DNA of 64,000 bases from contig VZRG01001542.1 of the NCBI GenBank assembly GCA_013397435.1, forward strand, positions 1,778 to 65,777, in the 5' to 3' direction. The notes under the pieces were generated by a model. That model made no database searches and was not told where the DNA came from. It saw nothing but the letters and a program-made list of their open reading frames with translations. Source of the DNA: Erythrocercus mccallii (Eukaryota > Chordata > Aves > Passeriformes > Dicruridae). The position numbers and the translations under genes were made by a program. Numbering within the stretch: the stretch's first letter is position 1; each line of letters begins with the position of its first letter. Positions 24,232 through 36,017 of the stretch are shown piece after piece.

Positions 24232-24290
24232 CTTGGGTTTTGTGGGGGGTTTTTTGTGTGTTTAGTTGTTTGGGTTGTTTGGATTTTTTT
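24232..24290 (+). repeat. G/T-rich low-complexity tract
   Basis: T runs broken by GGG and GGGGGG on the + strand, similar in style to the tract at 23240. Confidence 0.75.
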
Positions 24291-27200
24291 CCTTCTGATG
24301 GAGCAGAGGGGCTATTTCTTGTATGGTTTTAAACAGATTGCAGTGGATTATCAATTGTATGAGATGTATTTTTTTGTAGCTTGGACATCAGAGGATTTCC
24401 CTGGGTTTTCTTATGTAAATACTAAAGAAACAAAATTTTAGAAATAAATAAATAATTTTAAAATTTTATTTGGGGTTGAAACAATATTATAATTCTTTTC
24501 CTTTCATGAAAACACTAATGTTTCTCTATTGCTTAACAAGTTTAAGAAAATATGAGGTTGTATTTTCTTTTTCCAGTGGTCTCACTGGAATTTAATCTTT
24601 TCCTTTTTTTTGAATTTTTATTTTTGTTTAGTTATTATGGAGATAAAATTGTCCTTTTTTACTGACTCTGAAGCACATCCAGAATGTGTTGTGAACCAAG
24701 CAGCCAAAAAAAATACACAAAAGCAAAATGGTCTGTCATGCAAAGTCTTATCACTTTGGAATTATTACTATTGGAGAACTAAGCACAGAGGTTACTGAGC
24801 TGCAAGTCTCCTTCTTGAAGGCCTAAGGATCACTGAAACGTGATAGGTGCTGTAAAAAGCTACATATTGAGAATGGGGAGCTTTAGCATTCCTTTTATAG
24901 CTTTGTATCTTTCATTTATTTAAACAGATCAACTCTATTACCCTGATTTCTAAAAATAATTCTCATAATACAAGTGAAACTTGACTGTTTGTAAATGTAT
25001 TATAAGCCAAAGAGCAAAAAGCTTCAAAACAAGTGTGTAATTAAGCATCTGCACTGAAGAGTATGACATTTCATATCGATTCTGTCTGCACTTGTCTTGA
25101 AAGGGAAGGCAGGAGGAGTGGATTACTCTGAAAAGCTGCAATAGAGAAAGAGCCTGATATGCTGTGGCATTTTGGGGATTTGCATACATTGCATATTATT
25201 AGGTTAGAGAAGTCATTTAACATCTGAAGACACAAAATGATTACTGTGAGAAACGGCTAGCATTTAGACAAAGGGAATCCAAGGCTTGAAAAGTCTTGAA
25301 CTTGGAAAGACTCATGCAAAAGGTTAGTTTTAGTTAATATGGTGTCTACCTCTCGTGTTTGTTGGAAAACCATATCTATCAGTTTTTTCAGATGGCTAAA
25401 CATTTTGAGTTTTACTTTAACCACTTAGATCCACACATTAAAATGCTACCATTCTGTGTATATAGAGCTTGTTGTTTCACCACAGCAAGAGCCATTTAGA
25501 GAAAAGAAATAGTTATTATGGAGAAATATTAGTTTGTGACAGTTCTTTATGTATAAATATTAGAACCATGATACATCTGAGGGGAAGAATGGCATAATAC
25601 TAAAAATAAAAAGTGAAAACCTAGTATACTGAATACATGGGTTTTAGACACCCACAGACAGAGGCTGTAGAAAGTTTGAGGGGTTTTTTGTCAGTTCTGG
25701 AGTTATTACAGCTTTCTTATATTTGTTGCCTTAATTCAAAAGTGTTTGTCTTTATTACCTCCCATTGCAAACACTCAATTAGAGGTTATGTTTGATAGTT
25801 GCTGCATGAGTTGCTACTATTTTGCAAGTTTTTTCCCATCAAAGAAACTATTAACAGATAATAATTAAATACAGATCTGAAAGATTATCATCTTTAAACT
25901 CCAAATATACTGTATTATCAGGTTTAAAACAAAGATAAATCTGGATATTTTTATTCTTATATTCATTATACTACTTATAGGCATTGCAGTACTTCACTAT
26001 GAATTATTATATTCTAAACAATAGCATATGGGAAGATCCTAGTATAAGTAAGTAAAACACTGATTACATTATAATTCTTTAAAAAATTGTTTTGCTGCTT
26101 ATGGAATTGCCTTAGCACCACATTTATAACTATTTTTTCCAAAATATAAATAGTATTTTGATCTTATTTTTAATTTTTTTCATAACATGAATACTTTTTC
26201 TGGCTGTATGAAATGTATTCCTCATTCAGACAAATTACCTAAACAACAAAACAACTGCATGCTAGTTTTATAACTGATTTATAGCAGGTATGTTAATGTA
26301 AAAGTTAATTAGGGAGTCTCATAGCTTCTGAGTCTCTCTACTACAACAAAGTTTGACTTTTCTTCCATTACTGTATTTTTTGCTGATTAAATATACTTAC
26401 AAACTGATTTTTCAGATGGTTTTGTCCATCATTTAGATACCAGGCTATGAATTACAACAGTATCAGATATCAGATAGTAATAAAGACATCAGCAACTAAT
26501 AAAGTTATGGCAGCACAATGAGTAAAATACTGCTTAACTGAAGTGACTGAATGCATTTAGCATTATGTCATTGTTGAAATTTTCTGTAACTAGCATTTGG
26601 ATATTGAGTGAGTTCTTGGTCAGCTGCTCTGTAAGGCTAAACTCTTTCTAGCAGTCTGAAAGACGCTGTGTGCACATCCATTTGAAAAATATGCAGCCAC
26701 CTGGTAGCCAAAGTGTGTGCATAGCATAAAACAATTCCAGACTCAGATTCCCTGGTCTGAAGAGGATCTAAGAATGTATTACGTACATTTGTGCTGTGGG
26801 TGAAAATCATCAAAGTATGTAAGATTTCTGCTTTGGATGGAAAATAGAGGTTTGATAAAACTTGTCACAAGAACAACAAAAGAGATTATTTATTTTAGCA
26901 TGCTTCTTTTTAGCTGCCATTTGCCTCTTCTCTGTGCTCCTCTATAAATTGACAGAGTTTTAGATGACTTCTTACCTTGTGGGGAAAATCCAAGAAATAT
27001 GATGCAGATATCATTAGAAGTCTTTATATTTTAAAATATTTAAAAATATGTTCTAAGATCAGACTGGATGTCAAACCAGTGTTCCTTCCAGTGTATTAGC
27101 TAATTTCTCTAGAGGCATGAGTGTGCTGTACTAAAAAGAAAATTAAAAGTGGCCAGTCTTGTGATAAGAAGTAGCCGTTCAAAAAGGAACCCTCAGTGTC

Positions 27201-27603
27201 ACATGCTAGGCTGACATCTATATACATAAATGTACATTAATATAAGTATTGTTTTGGTGATCAGTCTTTAAAGGCAATGAGAAAAGGGAACAAGGCCTGA
27301 CCAAGAACATGGTATTTAATTTTTATATCTAGGAATTAATGCAAAATGTAATGAGTGAATTAAAAATATGTGCAAAAAAATTAGTGTTATCCACAAGAGA
27401 TTTATGTTCTGACCAGTGGCATAACATAATAAACAAGAGCTACAAAGGTTGGAATGGAAATGCTCGTGATTATCTGATGACAATAAAATGATCATTGTAT
27501 CTCATTGGTTACTTGCATTGTTGGGTGATTGTTCAGCTAATTTACATAGAGTTCTCTTTTGTCATTTGTCACTTTTATGACTTATTGTGAACATTACTGC
27601 AGG

Positions 27604-27661
27604 CAATTTTTTCTTAAATTTTATCTTAATCTTAAATTAAAATTTTCTTAAGAAAAAATTG
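27604..27661. repeat. Inverted repeat, 14-bp perfect arms
   Basis: CAATTTTTTCTTAA (27604-27617) is the exact reverse complement of 27648-27661. The 30-nt AT-rich loop also contains partly self-complementary sequence. Confidence 0.85.
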
Positions 27662-27807
27662 AAAGTTGAGAGGAAGAGCACTTCCTTTACATGATTCAGG
27701 AAAGGTTTAAACTAAAGTTTAGAGGGACGAGAACTTCAATCTATTCCACTCTTAACATTTTGATGCCAGTGCCAACAAGAGATGTCCAGAATCTGGATAA
27801 TTCAACA

Positions 27808-28034
27808 GGTTTAGATGAGGAAGAAATTCTTCATTATGAAGATAGTCAGGCACTGAAACAGATTACACAGAGAAGTTGAGAACGCACTATCCCGGGAAGG
27901 TTTCAAAGCCAGGGTGGATGGGGGTCTGAAAAATCTGGTCTGGTGAGGAGTGTCCCTGCCCATGGCAGGGATTGGAAATAGATGGCCTTTCAGGTCCCTT
28001 CCAACCCAAGCCATCCCATGATTCTATGATTCTC
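27808..28034 (+). mobile_element. CR1 LINE 3' tail
   Basis: Contains the CR1 blocks AGGAAGAAATTCTTCATTATG, GTCTGGTGAGGAGTGTCCCTGCCCATGGCAGGGATTGGAA in degraded order, CAGGTCCCTTCCAACCCAAG, and a terminal ATTCTATGATTCT tail. Sense to SV2C, truncated at its 5' end. Confidence 0.9.
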
Positions 28035-29234
28035 TTACAATAAAGAGAGACAGAAAATATAAAATAGAAGTGAGACAGGAAGATGCAGTAGCTTCAGGAT
28101 GGAAGGGTTACAGATCTTTGATCAAGGAGAGGGTTTGTGCGAAGACTACAAGGCAATTAGGAAAAAATTGGAAGTTAGTATAATGGGAAAGAATAACATA
28201 ATGCTGCAGCTCAGAGAGCAGCTTATTTATAGCAGTTTATTGACAGGATGAGAATATTATTTTTAGCAGCATCTTTTGAATGCTCTTTAGGAGAATTACA
28301 TCAGTATAAGAGTCCAAACCACAGTACAATTACCAAAGGATTTGTCAGCTAAGAGAAAGGTTAATATTTTTAAACTCAAGACTTGGAAATGTTTTTCTCA
28401 CATTGTTCAAAGTGTTTTGATATTTTTTGTACATCACAAGGAATGTAAATTGGTAAAATTAGGATTATTTGCATAGAATTATTTCAAAGTTATCTCTATA
28501 AAAAAATAAAAGGATATTTAATTTGTCTTCTCCATTTCTTGTATTAGAGTGTTGACTGGGAAAAACCAATGATACTTGTACAGAAAAGAATGTAATGAAT
28601 TTCACCATAAGAATAAAAATTAACTACTTTTTTCCTTTTTGAAATCTGTCTGCTGGAAATGCAGCTATTTGACTATCTTTGTTACATTCTTTTCACTGCT
28701 ACTGACAAGTAAGCAGCAGATCTGTTGGATGAAATTTCCAAACTGCTTATGAGCAGCAATCCACCTGCAGCATGGCACAATAACTTTCACCAGAGAAGAC
28801 GTCTTAAAGCAGTTGAATGAATATGCTAAATCACCCACCAACCTTTGTCTCTTTAGGACTGGGAAATATATTAGCTATTTGCATTTACAGGAAAATCTCA
28901 ACTAGTGGAATAACATTTCTGATCAGGATGAAAAAGCTATCCAATAAATGGCTGCTCCTAAACATTTCTAAGCTGAAACAGAATATTATAATGTCTGTGT
29001 CCTTCCTGGACTGAACAAAGCATACAAAGATTTCTTAGTAATTCTGCAAATTCTGGATTTACTCACATTATCATCAATATACTTTGATGAAAGTCTTAAG
29101 AACCCAACAACATCTAGAAAATATCCATTGACAGAAGTTATTTTTAGAAGACACTAAACTGATGTTCTTATGGAGTTGTCTGCATTAGCAATTCTCCTGT
29201 GATGAGCAGCATTGGATCTGTTATCTTGTCCCGA

Positions 29235-29362
29235 GATTAAATGCAGTTCTGAGAAATCTGATGTAGTGAAAGATGCCCCTGCTCATGGCATGGGATTGGA
29301 ATTTAAGGTGGTCTTTAAGGTCCCTTCCAACCCAAACCACTTTATGATTCTGACTCTATGAT
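29235..29362 (+). mobile_element. CR1 LINE 3' tail, short
   Basis: Ends with AAGGTCCCTTCCAACCCAAA, CCACTTTATGATTCTGACTCTATGAT, preceded by a degraded GCTCATGGCATGGGATTGGAA block. An old and short copy. Confidence 0.85.
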
Positions 29363-30868
29363 CTTGTTAATATACGTTTAACCCAATGTGTATCCTATTT
29401 TAAAAAAATCCTATTTTAAATTATGTCTCATAAGGAAACAGCAGTGGAAACAACTTGTATGAAACATGAAAGGAAACAGGGATAATTTAGGCTGTAGAAA
29501 AACCTGCAAATGTCAACACTTTTGATGCCATCATCTGAAATACTGATGAGTAAACTCTATACTAATATACATTTAACCAAGTCCTGGCATTTGAATGTAT
29601 TTTTTTCAGCTTCCTCTACCATTTAAGTACCTCCTGCACAGCAGAGGTGACTCTTTTGAAGGCCAGAATTTCACAGCAATTAGAGTCCAGCAGAGATGCT
29701 GGAGAATTTGTCCATTCTTGAGACTAATTAAAAGGAGACATATAACAACGATTTCTAGTATTTTAATTACTTCCAGCACCTTTGTAATTAATTTCTGCCC
29801 TGAAGAAGATGTAGAAGATGGTAGCAATATGCAGTATATATAAAACCTAACTGGGGAAGTTCAACAAAAAATTAGATGGAAGAATAATTCCAGGTATCAA
29901 ACAAAATGCAATATTAATGGTTCTGTCAAAAACTTGGGAATTACTTTTTCCTTCTGACAGTCTGCTCAATATGTTGTACACCTTTGTCAAATGTTCCACA
30001 GGGTGTTTGGAAAGGAAATTAAGTACAATGTGCTAAGATGTGAACAGTCAAAATGTTAAATATATCAACTTATCTTTCCGTGAGAAAGTACATGTGGAAA
30101 ACAAAATTTGTGTTAAAAAAATCACCACAATATTATTTTTTGCTATGTCATTTTAATAAATGTAACTAAACTGTAATGTATCTGTTCAAAATTGTTGGAA
30201 GGGGGGAACATGACAAAAAACCCAGAAGAGTAAGTCAAGATCATTACAGTGCTTTTGCTTTGAAAGGACATTGCCTTTTTAAATAAAGAAATATACTGAA
30301 GTAGGAGGGTGAAAAAATCAATCAAGATAGATGTCCTTGATTCTACAGATCTCAGGAGGAAATGGTTTATTTTATAATCAACTTTCTTTAGATTTAGCAC
30401 CTATTACTTCCTGTGATCCCAGTGTTTAATCCCCTGCAGGAATGCTCATATTCTAGGGATGTTCAGACAAATTGTATCTGTAGGGGAAGTCATAATTTTT
30501 TGCAGTATTTAACATGAATTAATTTTAATTCTGAAAAAATAGTGGCATTTTCTCCTCCTGTTCAGACTTATTCGCCTGCATGTTTATTTTTTTTAGCTAG
30601 AGGCACCTTGTTTTATATTTATAGTAAACTTCAGTTTAATATTTATATAAAGTGTGTCTGGTAACAGATGACAAAGACAGTAGGAAATCTGTTCTCTCTA
30701 GATACATTTGCAAAACTGTGCATATAGTTCCTATTCAGTGAGAAACGATAAAATCATCTGTATACTATTCTTGTTGTAACTAGAAGGTTAACTGATTTTG
30801 GTGTGGTCAATTGTGGTTAATTTTGTAGCTCACAAAACATCTCTTTTTTGTATTTTTGTGTATTACAG
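29363..30868. other. Intronic sequence before second coding exon
   Basis: AT-rich, apparently unique. Nothing was recognised except the acceptor region at its right end. Confidence 0.55.
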
Positions 30869-31049
30869 GTAGCATAGTGTACCTTGGGATGATGGTGGGG
30901 GCATTCTTCTGGGGAGGCTTGGCAGACAAAGTGGGAAGGAGACAATCACTCCTGATATGCATGTCTGTCAATGGATTCTTTGCCTTCCTTTCATCCTTTG
31001 TCCAGGGCTACGGCTTCTTCCTCTTCTGTCGCTTGTTTTCTGGATTTGG
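30869..31049 (+). CDS. SV2C: SV2C, second coding exon (residues 194-254)
   Basis: Adds 181 nt that join in phase to the first coding exon, completing Gly194. It encodes TM2 (about 195-209), the conserved MFS loop motif GLADKVGRR (210-218), TM3 (about 220-238) and the start of TM4. The MFS signature G-x3-D-x2-G-R-R/K between TM2 and TM3 is intact, as expected for the SV2 transporter fold. The acceptor is TTTGTGTATTACAG, ending at 30868; the donor is GTAAGC at 31050. The exon ends in phase 2, and the missing third base of Gly254 is the first base of the next exon. No frameshift or stop was seen. Confidence 0.97.
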
Positions 31050-32720
31050 GTAAGCTTCTCTGGTTTTGTCCATTTTCACATTTCTGTGTGTTAATAAAAC
31101 TTTTCTGTTTGCAGAAGCACATTATTTAGTGTAGAAATACAGTCTGTATCAGCAGTGAGAGAATTAAGCAAGGTAGCTAATACACTCCTAAATAACAACC
31201 TAAAAGGGAAGAATAATTTTTGGGGAAAGACACAGACTGAAAATTGTGAGATTGAGTTTGTTCTTATATTGCAAAGGATTTTTTTTTGTGAACTTGATCA
31301 ACTTGCTTCAGTTTTATGCCTCAGTCTTTATGTACAGTATATTGTTCAGTCAACTAAATAACACTCTCCTCACAGGTGTACGCTAAGATTTTGATAATAT
31401 TTGTAAAGTCTCTAATGTCATTGTGTGCACAATATTGTTTATAATATAAATGGGGTCCTAAACTGTGCCAAATGTTATTGTTCTCTCTGAAAGAATGGTG
31501 TTTATGGACCTGTGTTTTCTTTACTTTTCATTTAAATAAATTCTCAGTGGTTAAATTTATAAATTTTTTAAGCAGAGATGGGTATACATAAGTAAATTAC
31601 TATGAGAAAGCCTCTACCTTTACTGCACCCTTGGATGAACAAGAGCTCTGTTCTGTAGACTGCTTAGTTTAGCACTTCTGGTCATTGCTTGATTGAGATT
31701 AATCTTGATTCAGATTAAGACTACTAATTACAGTACAGGTCAGACCACTCTCAGCCTTTAGTGCTGAATAGACAGGATCTGCTGAGAGCACAACAACTGT
31801 GTTGTGAAGCCATACAGATAAACTCCACTGCTTTTATGATTTGTTACCTTCATGTTACAAAGCCATGGTTCAGCAATGCAGTTGTGTGATATTTGTGTTT
31901 TGAGAAATCCTTTGAGCTGGTCTGAAGTAGGCTAGGGCTCGACATGAATACGAAAAAGAAATTACCTTAGCACTCATTAGTTTTAAACTGATTTAGGAAG
32001 AGGAATGGCAGGACAAGAGGAGAGAGGAAAAATGGAGGAGTCCTCTAGCCAGAAGAATCTCATTAGTCTGTCACCAGATTGTCAGATATGACTTTATAAG
32101 ACAACAAGGGAAAATGGCAATATTCTAATTCCTAAAAACCCCAAATCCCATAGAGAAACAAAATTTAAAAAATCCCATACCAAAAGTCACCATCAGTTTC
32201 AGGAACTATGTTTTTTCACTCTGTGGAGAAACACTACAGATCATATTTCATGACACTCTTCTGTAATCCTGGCAAAATTGAAAAGCTTGTTGTATTACTG
32301 CTTAGCCTGGACAATTCCCTCAGGTAGGTCTGGGCCCTTATGCTACAAAGGTTTGTTTTTTGCCTTTAGAGAGGTTTGGCTTTAACCTAAATTGTCCCTT
32401 TTGGGGTATACTGCAAAATATGTATTTATTGTGCCTCATGAGAAACTTGCCTGCACTATTTCCTCCTCACCTGTCCAGGAGCTTTTTCAGTAAGAGTCAG
32501 TGCCAGTAGTTTTCCTCGTGATACATGTACGTCCTTGATTGGGAATCATATTCTTTTGTGTACCCAGCTTATGATTAATGGTCCTTGAAGGAGAAGGCCC
32601 TTCATATCTGTATCCTATAATTTCCCCACTCTGTTCAAGGTCCTCTTACCTCATCTTTGAGAGATACATTAATAGATCATAGATTATTTGTCACCATGTA
32701 TTATATTTTAAATGGACTCT

Positions 32721-32768
32721 CCAAAACAAAACAAAACTCCAAACCAATCAAAAAACAACAACAAAAAA
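32721..32768. repeat. A/C-rich low-complexity tract
   Basis: AAAAC and CAACAA units over about 48 bp, complementary in style to the G/T tracts elsewhere. Confidence 0.8.
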
Positions 32769-32959
32769 GACAGCATGAACTGCAGAGTCATTCTTTGTAC
32801 TGATTACTACAGAGAGAGGCCATTGGCTGGCTCATATTAACTGCTTTCTTCAAGGATTGGATTTTTCCCCTGAATAACCGCCTTCAGGTGGTATCAGGGT
32901 AGCAGTGTGAAAGTCATGAGGTTTCTAGAAAAGAATCTGTTTCTCAGATCCTCAAGATG

Positions 32960-33380
32960 AGGAAAAGCTCACCTTGGTGGGTGTTTCTCCTTTTCCAGTC
33001 AACGGGCATCTCACCAAATTGCCACAATTTCTCAGATATGGAGGATAGTGCCTTAGAAACTTCATCTTCCAATTCCATCAGGACCCATTGATGTATTTTA
33101 TCAGGTCCCATCAGCCTGTGTCCCTCCAGGCTACTTAGATGTTCTCAAACCTGATCTTCTCCTACACTGGGATGTCATTCTTTCAGCTCCCCTGCCTTGC
33201 CTTCTGCACCTGGTCTGAGTAGAACTCTTTGTGATGAAGACTGAGGGAAAAAAAAAAGGTTGTTGAGAGCCTCAGCCTTCTCCATATCCAGGTAACCAGG
33301 TCTCTGATTTCCTCTGGGGAAAGGCACACATTTTCCCTAGCCTTCTTGATGACATTCCACTGTACCTCTGTTTTCAAGGG
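32960..33380 (-). mobile_element. CR1 LINE fragment, internal region
   Basis: The + strand reads as the reverse complement of an internal CR1 ORF2 segment: CATCAGGTCCCATCAG, GATCTTCTCCTAC, and GCCTCAGCCTTCTCCAT are family-typical blocks. Stops and indels break it. It is a different CR1 segment from the long copy at 36018, so it is a separate insertion or a piece of an older one. Confidence 0.75.
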
Positions 33381-33910
33381 AGGATGCTTTGTTCCAGTAT
33401 TTATATGGGATTCAAAGAGCCCAACTAAGGAATTGGAACGATTTTCAGGAAAGAATTGGATGATATGTTTTAAAGACGAAATAGTATTTTTACTTGGACT
33501 GGAGAGGAGTAGGAGTTTTCTGAAGTGGCAAAGTGTTATCTGGAAAATTTCTTTTAATTAAAGATCATTTAAATATTAAGGAGTACTCTAATTATATAAA
33601 ATCATTTAGGTGTATAGAGTTTAAACTGCTCTGTCATCTTCTAGATAATAATAAACAAAAGGTTAAGAAGTATGAAAAATAGAACCAGTATCTATGACAG
33701 AATATTTTATTTATTAAAAAGTACTATAAAATATATTCTTATAATCACTTGCTATGAAAGTGTGTTTATAAAAGTAAAATGTTCAAGGAAAAAAATACCC
33801 CTTCATATACTTTTTTCTCCCATTTTTAATCTGAAAAAACGCTAAGACTAGTAACACTTTTGCAGGCAAAAAAAGAGATTTTGAATGCAAACCAGTATAA
33901 ATAACATCAA

Positions 33911-33959
33911 GCTGCATAAAGGGTATTGAGGTATCAACTGCTGCATAAAGGGTATTGAG
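33911..33959 (+). repeat. Short tandem duplication, 29-bp period
   Basis: GCTGCATAAAGGGTATTGAG occurs exactly at 33911-33930 and 33940-33959. A local slip duplication, lying inside a 151-codon minus-strand open frame of unknown value. Confidence 0.85.
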
Positions 33960-36017
33960 ACATACAAAATTCTGAAAGGTAAACTTTAGTAGACAAAAGG
34001 ATGAAGAAATGTTGGCAAGTCTGCAAAATAATTTCTTTTTCCAGAAAATAATATCAGAACTGTGATTTTTTCCATCGATCAATTGAAAATCAAAACTCAA
34101 AGGGAAATTGAATCCATAAGCCTGATAAAGGTCTAGGAGGACTTTAGACATGGTTTCCTCCAAAGTAAAAAGATCTAGAAAAGAAACTGTAAGTTTCATC
34201 ATTAGCCATTGGGAGAAGGTAGAAATATTTATCATCAAAAAACACCTTGTTGTCTGAAAATGTCAAAGGAAAATTGCTCTGATACAGAGCATGACTCACA
34301 GCATAGCTGCTAACTTGAATGAAGCTGGAGCTGTTGTCTATTCAACACTTCCACTGTAAAATATTATTCTCAGCTACATAATTTTATCCAATTTCTAAAA
34401 AACATTAATCTATTAATTTAGTATTTTTAATACTGAAAATTTTAGAAGCAATTTTTTTAAAGTACAATAACTAAGTTTATAATAAAGTGATTAAAACTTC
34501 ACTACTACTTCACTACATTACTAGTAAATTTCATTTTGGTTGCTTTGAGATATGCAGAGATTATACAATCTGGGGCAAAATCATTCTTATCCAGCCCAAA
34601 TATTACTTCTAAAATAAATCAAAGTTTTCATACAGTGAAAACTAGCTGAAATAAATATCTTGAGGTGAACTTCAATTCAGAAAATTTTCAGACAACTTCA
34701 TATGTTTGATCATGGTAGAAAGTTATTCTTTCTTCTGAGAAAAAATAAAAATTGTTAAATAAATGTGTGTTATTTTAAAGCACATAGTATTTTCAGACTG
34801 CAAAGATTTCTTTCAATTAGCCAGACCTGCCAATTTGGTCAAATTTCTTCTCCAGGCTCACAGAAATATGAGGAAATACAGGTTAGACATTGTTAACAAA
34901 TGTAACTAAAAGCTATTCTTTTCCCCTGCCTGTTATCCTTTGTGAATAAAAGTCTTTCTTGAGATGTGTTAATGTAACATTCCTTTTCCAGACTGCTTTA
35001 GACTCTACTTCATTAAATCTGAGACTTACCTTTAGACCATTTTCTTCATCCTTCCTTAGATGATCTCTAAACTTTCCTGCAGCACTGCTTCTGGAGGAAA
35101 TTATTGGGATCTGCCACAGAGAGCTGGTGTCACAAAACTTGTAATTCAGATATTTTCTCAAATTCTTCACGTGTTCATGGGGAATCAAAAGTTAGCAAAA
35201 TTCCCTAACCCTGAATGTAGTTTCCTGTAACTTGCAGTTTTGAGGGGTTGCCTGTATAAGTCCACACATGCTGACTTTTACCAGCAGTTTTGCATGAAAC
35301 ACTTAGAATTGTATATCCATCCCTTAAAGACTATGACATGAAGGGTATGCAAGCAGCATATGCACACAGCAACTGCAAAAATGTTCCAGCATGATGTAGA
35401 TGTAGACCATGATGTAGACCATGTGGAAACAGAACAAGATGGCTGGCCTACAAGGAGTTCCTTCAGGAACTTCAAATCTAGACCAACATCCAGCTTTTAT
35501 AATTTTATGTCATGAGTATTTAGTATCGTGTTGTATTCATCTTTTACCTCTTCATATCCACTATTCCACTTCTTTTTCATGAAGCACCTTGTATTCTCTC
35601 ACTCTCATAAATAAGGTTGTAATCTTCTGCCTCTGATTCCTCTTCAGCATCCAGCTGTGTCCTACCCAGGGCTATCAGTGTTTTTACACTGTGAGCTAAT
35701 GAATAGCTCTGCAGGTGACTGGCTTCAAAGCTGATAGGCTGTGCCAAAAGGGATATACACTTCTCAGTGAAGCCAAGTAAGCATTTGGCAAGGTCTGAGC
35801 TTCACAAATAGCTTTGATTCAGTCCTTGCAGCTTCAGGGGATAAAGGTTGATGAAGCTAAACTTCAGAGAGAAGTGATCTTCCCTAAACCTTCTCTTCCC
35901 TCACCTAAGAGAAGAAGACAGTATTCTTATGAGGAAAGGAAGATTATACAAAAGGGAGAAAAAGACAAGGGTAAATATGAGAGACTACATGACAGAAAAG
36001 AGATCAAAACCAATATT

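Larger units (their letters stand above)
18343..27807. other. Largely unique intronic stretch
   Basis: About 9.4 kb with no recognised exon or transposon. Notable small items are a double E-box palindrome (20635), a G/T-rich tract near 20925, a 19-bp-stem hairpin (22574), a G-rich tract (23240), another at 24232, and a 14-bp-stem hairpin (27604). Confidence 0.55.
8707..30868 (+). other. SV2C: SV2C intron between first and second coding exons (22,162 bp)
   Basis: GTAAGT donor and a T-rich tract ending in TTACAG at 30868. It contains the LTR cluster at 9736-13114, an LTR core near 15790, CR1 pieces at 15146, 17659, 27808 and 29235, and several simple repeats. The first 200 bp after the donor are extremely AT-rich. 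No other gene was recognised inside it. Confidence 0.9.
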
